Shown in pieces: positions 31,120 through 37,117 of a DNA stretch of 37,117 nucleotides. Both the position numbers and the translations under genes were made by a program. Origin of the DNA: a bacterium. GTDB taxonomy: Bacteria; Bacillota; Clostridia; Christensenellales; Aristaeellaceae. Position 1 is the stretch's first letter. Every line of letters begins with the position of its first letter. Where the stretch lies: NCBI GenBank assembly GCA_029009515.1, contig JAQXJZ010000051.1:1-37117 (forward strand), in the 5' to 3' direction. Under the pieces are notes generated by a model that saw only the letters and a list, made by a program, of their open reading frames with translations, was not told the origin of the DNA and did not search any database.

Positions 31120-32211
31120 ATGGGTCTGTCATTTAACAATGTTCATGTGTGCCTGAAAGAAGAATTGAGCGAAGAGACGGGACGGCGCATTGCTGAAATC
31201 CTGTTGAGGGGGATGAAAGCAACACAGATGCCTGATGCGTCGGAGGCCGATATCTCCATTTCGATGTATCGTGAGAAAGACAGCCCCTGGCTGACGATCG
31301 TGTCTGATGTGATGGAGGAGGATCTCGACCGTCAACTCCGGATCACCAAGGAACTGTCTGGCGAGCTGGATACAAATGTGTTGGCCATTGCCTGCTTTGA
31401 CAGCGATTCTCTGTGCTTTAACATGGTGGATGCTGGGAACCATGTCGATCTGTGGGCTGCCTGCGGCCGCTTTCATGATGGAAAAACACCCAGGAGAAGC
31501 GCTCTGGCTGCATGGAAAAAGTATGTTGCCGATTTGGAGCACTTCAAGCAGCTGCTTCGGCATTCATCTGCTTTTGCTGAGGATTGTCTTTCTGATGTAG
31601 CCGCGGAGCTTTCTCTGCCTGCCGGACAGGCACAATGCTTTGACTGTGACGCTTCTCCTGATTTGCAGGTCCTTCGGTTTGACTATCGAATCGAAGGATG
31701 CAAAGAAACGCCTCCAGCCTTCAGGCTTCATTCACCGCAGGCGTATTACGACATCGGTACGCCGCAGCTGATTGGGTTTCTCAATACCGGCGCATCGTCC
31801 AAAGGCGTTACGGTGTTTCTCACCGGCCCATCCATCAAAGAACATCAGGTGAATGTGGAGAAAGTGGAGCTGCAGTACGGGTATCATCCGAATGATTTGG
31901 AGCGCTTGTGGTCCTTCCGCCCTGTTGAACTCCATGAGGTAACCTTTTCAAACGGGCTCTCCGGCTTGATGGGTGACTGCCCGGAGATTCGGATTCCTGC
32001 AGCCGTGAAAAAGGACCTGCCGCAGAAAAAGAAATTGGACATGGAATTCAGCCGATGTATTTATGTGCGCTTGTTGCTTTCCGCTTGCACACAGACTGAA
32101 ACATTGGGTCATCTCCAGGTAACGCTCATTCCTACGAAGAATGATGCGGGACAGTGCGGTGTGGTGCTGCCGCATGCTGCGGAGTTTCATGCAAGAATGA
32201 CTGCTGACTGA
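31120..32211 (+). CDS. Unknown cytosolic protein, two-part layout
   Basis: I do not recognise this 363-residue protein. No signal peptide, membrane span or repeat is visible. The N-terminal half (1-160) alternates helices and strands, with an acidic SEADISISMYREKDSPWLTIVSD segment. The C-terminal half (about 180-360) is strand-rich, with repeated FxLHSP, GFLNTG and VTVFLTGP stretches that look like a beta-sandwich. GAGGAGG precedes the start and it lies 33 bp after the glucosidase gene, so it is probably the third gene of that unit. Cys residues are frequent in the middle (CFDCD). A role with the glucosidase is only suggested by position. Confidence 0.65.
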   Translation: MGLSFNNVHVCLKEELSEETGRRIAEILLRGMKATQMPDASEADISISMYREKDSPWLTIVSDVMEEDLDRQLRITKELSGELDTNVLAIACFDSDSLCFNMVDAGNHVDLWAACGRFHDGKTPRRSALAAWKKYVADLEHFKQLLRHSSAFAEDCLSDVAAELSLPAGQAQCFDCDASPDLQVLRFDYRIEGCKETPPAFRLHSPQAYYDIGTPQLIGFLNTGASSKGVTVFLTGPSIKEHQVNVEKVELQYGYHPNDLERLWSFRPVELHEVTFSNGLSGLMGDCPEIRIPAAVKKDLPQKKKLDMEFSRCIYVRLLLSACTQTETLGHLQVTLIPTKNDAGQCGVVLPHAAEFHARMTAD

Positions 32212-32244
32212 AATGCAGGGAATGGGTTTGAAAACACATAAAAA

Positions 32245-32280
32245 ACATGGCATAGCCGGATTGCTCCAGCTATGCCATGT
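32245..32280. terminator. Bidirectional terminator between convergent units
   Basis: A perfect 12-bp inverted repeat, ACATGGCATAGC and GCTATGCCATGT, with a 12-nt loop lies between the unknown gene (stop 32211) and potD (stop 32287, minus strand). An A run precedes it and TTCTTTCTT follows. Confidence 0.82.
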
Positions 32281-32286
32281 TCTTTC

Positions 32287-33324
32287 TTACTTGGTGTTCT
32301 TGACTTCCATCCACATCGCTTCGTAGATGCTGAGGAAAGCGGGCTCGATATCGTTGAAGAATTCACACTTGGCCAGAATCTCTTCGGGGGCGTTCTGTAC
32401 GGGGTTGCTGGTGTAGGCTTCGCCCATCAGTTCAATCGCGCCGGCGTTGGGGCAGGCGTAGCGGACATATTCGCAGTTCATCACAGCGATTTCGGGACGG
32501 CACAGGAAGTTGATCAGCTTTTCAGCATTTTCCTTGTTCTTGGCGTCCTTGGGAATGACCATGCCATCCACCCACACGTTGGAGCCTTCCTGAGGCACAG
32601 CATAGGCCAAATCAGCGTTCAGGTCGATGGCGTACTGCGCGTCGCCGGACCAGACCAGCGCCAGGGCAGCTTCACCGGCAACCATCTTGTCCTTGGTTTC
32701 GTCAACCTGATAGGCTTTGACAACGCCGGACTGCTTCTGCTCAATCAGCTTCTGCTTGGCGCTCATGATGGCGGGAATATCCTGCGTGTTCATGGAATGG
32801 CCCAGGTACTTGAGGGTCACGCCCATGGAGTCACGGATGGAATCCAGCATGAAAACGTTGTTGGCATACTTCTGGTTCCACATGATGGACCAGGAATCCA
32901 CAGGCTCATCCACCATGGTGGTGTTGTACAGGATGCCCACAGTGCCCCACAGATAGGGGATGGAATACTTCTGCTCGGGATCGTAGGCAGGATTCTGCAG
33001 ATAAGGGATGGTCTGGCTGGCGTTGGGAATATTGGCATAGTTGAGCTCGGCCAGCATATCCTTCTTGATCATGCGCTCGATGATGTAATCAGAGGGGAAG
33101 CACAGGTCGAACGCGCCGGGATTGGCCTCCACCTGCACGATCATGTCTTCACAGGTGGTGAAGTTCATGTAGTTGACTTTGATGCCGGTTTCTTCCGTGA
33201 ACATTTCCAGCACGGACTCGTCAATGTAATCTTCCCAGTTGAACACGTTCACAACTTCATCAGCGAGAGCGCAGGCGGGCAACAGCATGAAAAGAACGCA
33301 AACAGCAATCAGGAACTTCTTCAT
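32287..33324 (-). CDS. potD: Spermidine/putrescine-binding protein
   Basis: The 345-residue polyamine-binding protein has a signal peptide (MKKFLIAVCVLFMLLP, then ACALA|DE). Cys18 in LPAC could also serve as a poor lipobox, so lipid anchoring is uncertain. The mature protein opens with VVNVFNWEDYIDESVLEMF, typical of PotD/PotF, and has FDLCFPSDYIIERM, YLWGTVGILYNT and AALALVWSGDAQY, with acidic and aromatic residues that line the polyamine site. It is the last gene of the potABCD unit and ends at a shared terminator. A GGAGG site precedes its ATG. Confidence 0.93.
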   Translation of the reverse strand: MKKFLIAVCVLFMLLPACALADEVVNVFNWEDYIDESVLEMFTEETGIKVNYMNFTTCEDMIVQVEANPGAFDLCFPSDYIIERMIKKDMLAELNYANIPNASQTIPYLQNPAYDPEQKYSIPYLWGTVGILYNTTMVDEPVDSWSIMWNQKYANNVFMLDSIRDSMGVTLKYLGHSMNTQDIPAIMSAKQKLIEQKQSGVVKAYQVDETKDKMVAGEAALALVWSGDAQYAIDLNADLAYAVPQEGSNVWVDGMVIPKDAKNKENAEKLINFLCRPEIAVMNCEYVRYACPNAGAIELMGEAYTSNPVQNAPEEILAKCEFFNDIEPAFLSIYEAMWMEVKNTK

Positions 33325-33347
33325 AGGGAACCATCCTCCTTGAAAAA

Positions 33348-34118
33348 TTATTCTTTGCTTTCGGCGGTGCGGCGGTTGACGATGAGCAGCAGCACCAGCA
33401 GGGAAACAAACATCAAAGCGCTGAGCGCATTGAGCGAGGGTTCAATGCCCTTGCGGGCAGCAGAATAGATGAGGGTGGACAGGTTCTGCACCAGCGGAGA
33501 TGTGGTGAAGTAGCTGATGGTGAAGTCGTCCAGCGAGAGGGTGAAGGCCAGCATGGCGCCGGTGATGATGCCCTGCTTGCACTCCGGAATGATAACGTGG
33601 GTGAGAGCGTAGGTGGGCGTAGCGCCCAGATCAAGCGCCGCCTCATAGGTGTGCTTGTTCATCTGCTTGAGCTTGGGCAGCACCGACAGGATGACATAGG
33701 GCACGTCAAATGTGATATGCGCCAGAAGCATCGTCACATATCCGCGCTCCACCTTGGTAAACAGGAACAGCAGCATCAGCGAGATACCGGTCACGATATC
33801 AGGCATGGTGTTAGGCAGGTTGGTGAGCGTCATCATCACAGCCTGCGGGCGCTTCTTCATGCTGTAGATGCCGATGGCAGCCAGCGTGCCCAGCACAGTA
33901 GCAACGATCATGGCCAGAACGGCAATGGAAAGCGTCACATACAGCGCGTTCATGATGCGCGTATCCTGGAACAGCTCCACATACCAGCGGAAGGAGAAGC
34001 CTTCCCACTTGGCGCGGCTCTTGCCGGCATTGAAGGACTGCACAATCAGCACGCCGATGGGAACATAGAGGAAGACCAGAATGATGCCGAGGTAGCATCG
34101 CTTGAGAAACTTGATCAT
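33348..34118 (-). CDS. potC: Spermidine/putrescine ABC transporter permease
   Basis: This 256-residue permease has about six membrane spans, the PotC opening (GIILVFLYVPIGVLIVQSFNAGKS), GNALYVT-like and EAA loop YEAALDLGATPTYALTHVIIPE, and SLDDFTISYFT near the C terminus, diagnostic for PotC-type subunits. It overlaps potB by 4 bp (ATGA), giving translational coupling, and potD follows 23 bp later. Confidence 0.94.
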   Translation of the reverse strand: MIKFLKRCYLGIILVFLYVPIGVLIVQSFNAGKSRAKWEGFSFRWYVELFQDTRIMNALYVTLSIAVLAMIVATVLGTLAAIGIYSMKKRPQAVMMTLTNLPNTMPDIVTGISLMLLFLFTKVERGYVTMLLAHITFDVPYVILSVLPKLKQMNKHTYEAALDLGATPTYALTHVIIPECKQGIITGAMLAFTLSLDDFTISYFTTSPLVQNLSTLIYSAARKGIEPSLNALSALMFVSLLVLLLIVNRRTAESKE

Positions 34119-35104
34119 GCGATTCCGCCTCCTTCACCATTGGGATCGGCCTTTCGCAGGATGGACAGGCTGATGAGGATGAGCACCATCATAATCAGCG
34201 AAAGAGCAGAGCCGACATTCCAGTTGCCTTCTACGAGGAACTTGGATTCAATCAGGTCGCCGAACATCATGGTGTTGCCGCCGCCCAGCATGCGCGGGAT
34301 GAAGAAGGTAGTGACGGAGGGCATGAACACCATTGTGATGCCGCTGATGACGCCGGGCACAGACAGGGGCATGATGACCTTGTACAGCGTCTGGTAGCTG
34401 TTGCAGCCCAGATCGGCCGCAGCTTCAGACAGACGGAAATCCATCTTGTTCAGCACCGTATAGATGGGGAAGACCATAAAGGGCAGGAAGTTGTACACCA
34501 TACCCAGGAGCACGGCGTTGGAGTTGTACATCAGCTGCACGCCGCTGAAACCCAGCCACTTGAGGAGGGTGTTGATCAGGCCGCTGTCCTCCAGCAGGCT
34601 CATCCAGGCAATGGTGCGCAGCAGGAAGTTCATCCACATGGGAATGATGAACAGCACAACCAGCGTGGGTCCCAGCTTCATGTTGCGGTCCGCCATGAAC
34701 AGCGCGGCCGGATAACCCAGCAGCAGGCAGATGACCGTGCACTTGAATGCCATCCACAAGCTGTATACCAGCGTATCCACGTTGACGGTTCCGCGGCTCA
34801 CATACGCAGCGCCTGCTTCGCCCATGGCTTGCATGATGACCTTGTTGGACTCGTAGTTGCTGTCCCAGAAGTTGCGGAAATTGTTCAGCGTAAATGCGCC
34901 ATTTGTATCAGTAAATGCGTAATAACCAATCAGGACGACCGGAAGAATGGTGAAGATGATCATCCATAGCGTGTAGGGCGAAGCGAACAGGCTGCGCTTC
35001 ACGCCATGATTGCGGCGAATGGACACGATGATGAGCAGGAGGAAAAATGCCAGTCCAGCCCCCATCAGTACCCATCCCCACCAAGGGAGGGACATATCGA
35101 TCAT
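34115..35104 (-). CDS. potB: Spermidine/putrescine ABC transporter permease with extra N-terminal membrane segment
   Basis: The 329-residue protein is about 45 residues longer than typical PotB. The standard part begins near [21 protein letters not shown] and includes VFMADRN-like and [18 protein letters not shown] stretches and the EAA loop [22 protein letters not shown]. The additional N terminus (residues 8-28) forms one more hydrophobic helix followed by RRNHGVKR. The start at 35104 overlaps the potA stop by 4 bp and has GGAGG at 7 nt, so the extension is likely translated. Confidence 0.9.
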   Translation of the reverse strand: MIDMSLPWWGWVLMGAGLAFFLLLIIVSIRRNHGVKRSLFASPYTLWMIIFTILPVVLIGYYAFTDTNGAFTLNNFRNFWDSNYESNKVIMQAMGEAGAAYVSRGTVNVDTLVYSLWMAFKCTVICLLLGYPAALFMADRNMKLGPTLVVLFIIPMWMNFLLRTIAWMSLLEDSGLINTLLKWLGFSGVQLMYNSNAVLLGMVYNFLPFMVFPIYTVLNKMDFRLSEAAADLGCNSYQTLYKVIMPLSVPGVISGITMVFMPSVTTFFIPRMLGGGNTMMFGDLIESKFLVEGNWNVGSALSLIMMVLILISLSILRKADPNGEGGGIA

Positions 35105-36162
35105 TTCGCTGCCTCCTCGCTCATGGGCTTCATGATGTGAATGTTGTAGGGGACAATGCTCAGACCCACGCGGGAGCCCTGAGGCTGCATGATGGTGGAA
35201 TGGACTTTGAAGGTGGTTTCGCCGCAGTCAACCATCATTTCGTAGTGAACGCCCTTAAACAGCACGCTCTTGACCACGCCGCTGATCTGACCGATGTCTT
35301 CGCCAACCAGCATGATATCCTCGGGACGGATGACCACATCCACAGGCGCGTCTTCGCCGAAACCGGCGTCCACGCAGGGGAAGTCATATCCGCTGAAGTG
35401 CACAAGCTCGTCGTGCACCATGGTGCCGCGCAGAATGTTGCTCTCACCGATGAAGTCCGCAACAAAGGCGTTGGCGGGCTCGTCGTAGATGCGCTTGGGA
35501 TCGCCGATCTGCAGGATGCGGCCGTCATTCATGACCACGACCGTGTCGCTCATGGTGAGGGCTTCTTCCTGATCGTGAGTAACATAGATGCAGGTGATGC
35601 CGAGGCGCTGCTGCATGCTCTTGAGCTCCAGCTGCATTTCCGTGCGCAGCTTCAGGTCCAGAGCGCCCAGAGGCTCGTCCAGAAGCAGCACTTCAGGCTC
35701 GTTCACCAGCGCGCGGGCAATGGCGATGCGCTGCTGCTGACCGCCGGACAGCTGATCCACCTTGCGCTTGCCATAGCCGCTCAGGTTGACCAGATCCAGC
35801 ATGCGGTCCACACGGCGGCGGATTTCATCCTTGGGCACTTTGGCAATCTTGAGGCCGAAGGCGATGTTATCCTGCACATTGAGATGGGGGAACAGCGCAT
35901 ACTTCTGGAACACAGAATTCACGCGGCGCTTGTAGGGAGGCAGATCGGTGATATCCTTGCCTTCAAAATACACCTGACCGGTGGTGGGGTATTCAAAGCC
36001 GCCGATGATGCGCAGCGTGGTGGTCTTGCCGCAGCCGCTGGGGCCGAGCAGGGTGATAAACTCCTTCTTGCGCACATAGAGGTTGATATGGTTCAGAACC
36101 GTGGTTCCGTCAAAATCCTTGGAAATATCCTTCAGATCAATCAGATGCTCCTGCTCCATCAT
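35101..36162 (-). CDS. potA: Spermidine/putrescine ABC transporter ATP-binding protein
   Basis: The 353-residue ATPase has Walker [10 protein letters not shown] (about 40-48), Q-loop [10 protein letters not shown], signature LSGGQQQR, Walker [12 protein letters not shown] and switch His in THDQEEA. A C-terminal TOBE-type regulatory domain (about 280-350) begins near [11 protein letters not shown]. It is the first transport gene after the XRE regulator gene (30 bp gap) and starts a chain of overlapping genes potA-potB-potC. AAGGAG lies 9 nt before the ATG pair. Confidence 0.95.
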   Translation of the reverse strand: MMEQEHLIDLKDISKDFDGTTVLNHINLYVRKKEFITLLGPSGCGKTTTLRIIGGFEYPTTGQVYFEGKDITDLPPYKRRVNSVFQKYALFPHLNVQDNIAFGLKIAKVPKDEIRRRVDRMLDLVNLSGYGKRKVDQLSGGQQQRIAIARALVNEPEVLLLDEPLGALDLKLRTEMQLELKSMQQRLGITCIYVTHDQEEALTMSDTVVVMNDGRILQIGDPKRIYDEPANAFVADFIGESNILRGTMVHDELVHFSGYDFPCVDAGFGEDAPVDVVIRPEDIMLVGEDIGQISGVVKSVLFKGVHYEMMVDCGETTFKVHSTIMQPQGSRVGLSIVPYNIHIMKPMSEEAAK

Positions 36163-36192
36163 GGCAAAGCACTCCTTCTTTTCCTGTGTGAA

Positions 36193-36732
36193 TCAGAAAC
36201 TGGGGGGCGTGGATACCCACAAAACGGCAGCCGGTTTGGTGCCAGTGTTTTCAATGTAGTGTGTAACCGAGGGATGGAGGCAGAAGCTGCCGCCCTTGCG
36301 TACGATGTGCTTGCGCTTGCCAACCGCCAGGGTGATTTGTCCGCGCAGCACATAGCCGAATTCTTCACCTTCCAGCGGAGGGAGGATGTGACTCTTGCCA
36401 TTGGGCTCCAGTTCCAGCAGAATGGGTTCCATGCTGTTTTTCTGCGCGTCGGGTACAAGCCAGGTAATCTTTCGGCCTTCTTCAGGATCTTCCTTTTCAA
36501 ACATATCCTGCGGGGCAAAGACGATTTTTTCCTTGCTGCTGTCTGAGAAGAACTGCTGCAGCGTTACACCCAGACATTCCAGCATGTCTTTGAGCGTTGC
36601 AATGGAGGGCGAGGCCAGTTCGCGTTCCACCTGACTGATAAAGCCTTTGCTCAGTTCACAGCGATCAGCCAGCTCTTCCTGTGTCAAACCGCGCTGAATC
36701 CGCAGTTCACGAAGCTTTTCACCAATCTCCAA
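36193..36732 (-). CDS. XRE-family regulator with cupin domain, likely polyamine-responsive (PuuR-like)
   Basis: This 179-residue regulator has an N-terminal helix-turn-helix (LRELRIQRGLTQEELADRCELSKGFISQVE, residues 7-36) and a C-terminal cupin (HILPPLEGEEFGYVLRGQITLAVG, then GGSFCLHPSVTHYIENTG). This design is shared with PuuR and other regulators found at the head of Firmicutes potABCD operons. The start codon is TTG at 36732, since AAGGAGGG stands 7 nt upstream and the helix-turn-helix begins at once. It leads the pot operon and probably senses polyamines. The dyad at 36774-36800 is its likely operator. Confidence 0.87.
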   Translation of the reverse strand: MEIGEKLRELRIQRGLTQEELADRCELSKGFISQVERELASPSIATLKDMLECLGVTLQQFFSDSSKEKIVFAPQDMFEKEDPEEGRKITWLVPDAQKNSMEPILLELEPNGKSHILPPLEGEEFGYVLRGQITLAVGKRKHIVRKGGSFCLHPSVTHYIENTGTKPAAVLWVSTPPSF

Positions 36733-36773
36733 AAGGCTTCCCTCCTTTATGGGATCTTGTACTGATATCGAAC

Positions 36774-36800
36774 TTGAAGTTTAGAAATAGTAAACTTCAA
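36774..36800. promoter_or_regulatory. Operator-like inverted repeat of the pot operon
   Basis: Perfect 10-bp arms TTGAAGTTTA and TAAACTTCAA are separated by 7 bp and flanked by two GATATC hexamers (36765-36770 and 36805-36810). The dyad lies just downstream of the predicted transcription start, a position suited to repression, most simply by the XRE/cupin protein itself. Confidence 0.65.
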
Positions 36801-36810
36801 AGCGGATATC

Positions 36811-36839
36811 ATTAAACCATAAAGCATGCTTCATGTCAA
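36811..36839 (-). promoter_or_regulatory. Promoter of the XRE-potABCD operon
   Basis: On the minus strand TTGACA (36839-36834), exactly 17 bp, then TTTAAT (36816-36811) preceded by TGG, an extended -10 element. The expected start point is near 36804, giving a leader of about 72 nt. Confidence 0.72.
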
Positions 36840-37003
36840 TATTTTTTGCATTATTTTACTCCAAAAATTTCTGGTTTGCTTCTGAAAAAGAGAGAAAAAA
36901 GAAAGAAAATGCGAGGCGCGACCGAAACATGTTCAATCCGGTCAAATATTTCCCACGCTTTGGTTTTTGTCCCTGAAAAAGCGAAAAAAAGAGAAGGAAA
37001 CAC

Positions 37004-37032
37004 TTGCATTTTCAATGTTCTTTTGATAATAT
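37004..37032 (+). promoter_or_regulatory. Promoter for the gene starting at 37099
   Basis: TTGCAT (37004-37009), 17 bp, then TAATAT (37027-37032). The stretch 36847-37000 upstream is A-rich, holds no credible gene and shows no other signal I can support. Confidence 0.5.
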
Positions 37033-37035
37033 AAC

Positions 37036-37076
37036 TGATGGCACATCCTTGCGTTGCGCAGGGACGCAACGCCATA
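37036..37076 (+). promoter_or_regulatory. Leader hairpin before the putative rpsF start
   Basis: GCGTTGCG (37051-37058) and CGCAACGC (37065-37072) form a stem with a CAGGGA loop. An outer ATGGC/GCCAT pair leaves an asymmetric bulge on the 5' side. Its position in a ribosomal-protein leader suggests autogenous control, but I do not see the CCG bulge of the known S6:S18 leader motif, so the call stays open. Confidence 0.4.
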
Positions 37077-37098
37077 AGTCCAAGAGGAGGTGAATGGA

Positions 37099-37117
37099 AT
37101 GAATAGGTACGAACTGA
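37099..37117 (+). CDS. Start of a gene, possibly ribosomal protein S6 (truncated by window end)
   Basis: Only six residues, MNRYEL, fall inside the window. They fit the start of bacterial S6 (M-x-x-YEL/T), and the gene has a very strong ribosome site (GAGGAGGTGA, 8 nt from GGAGG to the ATG) and its own promoter with a hairpin leader, as expected for rpsF-ssb-rpsR. An ATG at 37094 is closed by a stop within three codons. Six residues are too few for certainty. Confidence 0.4.

Noticed and set aside
36846-37034. Small plus-strand frame of 62 codons rich in Lys and Arg
   Set aside because: It is an A-rich intergenic stretch that runs through a promoter, with no ribosome site and no recognisable protein.
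1-37117. CRISPR array, transposase, integrase or tRNA gene
   Set aside because: I found no regularly spaced direct repeats, no transposase or integrase motif and no cloverleaf I could support on either strand.

Overview
This 37 kb window reads as a chromosomal carbohydrate-uptake and catabolism region from an anaerobic Firmicute, most likely a gut or rumen Clostridia. The grounds are moderate-to-high GC with strong AGGAGG ribosome sites, sigma-A promoters of the TTGACA-17-TATAAT type, short T-tailed terminators, and Clostridia-type families (MnmM/YtqB, NusG domain II protein, CofE-like ligase, AraM/EgsA). The solute-binding proteins carry ordinary AxA signal peptides rather than clear lipoboxes, a pattern I associate with Christensenellales-like lineages. 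That placement is inference. I see no phage, IS element, CRISPR array, rRNA or tRNA gene.

Left part (1-12170). A cluster of GC-rich hairpins is followed on the minus strand by a secreted two-repeat protein and a CofE-like (F420 gamma-glutamyl ligase family) protein. From about 2905 a plus-strand unit encodes an RbsB/RbsA/RbsC-type sugar ABC importer, a Gfo/Idh/MocA dehydrogenase, a xylose-isomerase-like TIM barrel enzyme and a second Gfo/Idh/MocA dehydrogenase. Next comes an unusual cytosolic protein joining a ParB-like domain to a BMP ligand-binding domain, overlapping a small metallophosphoesterase gene by 4 bp.

Rhamnose block (12196-17081). An AraC/cupin activator precedes rhaB, rhaA, rhaD and rhaM, which turn L-rhamnose into dihydroxyacetone phosphate and L-lactaldehyde. 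No dedicated rhamnose permease is present. The RbsABC-type importer upstream is a possible but unproven partner. The promoter for cutC and a glycosylasparaginase-like gene is folded into the rha terminator.

Sialic-acid-like block (18907-25332). A FadR/GntR regulator and an N-acylglucosamine 2-epimerase gene diverge from a solute-binding protein, two permeases and a NanA-type lyase. Both divergent promoters carry copies of an ATTGTA-(N)-TACAAT operator over their -10 boxes, which makes the regulatory logic unusually readable.

Right part (25357-37117). This holds an AraC-type DNA-binding domain fused to an aminoglycoside/choline-type phosphotransferase in an AT-richer patch, a NusG-II protein, an EgsA/AraM glycerol-1-phosphate dehydrogenase, the tRNA methyltransferase MnmM, a GH13 oligo-1,6-glucosidase and an unknown cytosolic protein. 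A complete polyamine importer follows (XRE/cupin regulator, then potA-potB-potC-potD) with its own promoter and a near-perfect operator dyad. The last 19 bases begin a gene whose first residues fit ribosomal protein S6.

The most unusual items are the ParB-BMP fusion with its phosphoesterase partner, the AraC-phosphotransferase fusion, a possible switching 5' leader ahead of the first sugar-binding protein, and the GntR operator set.
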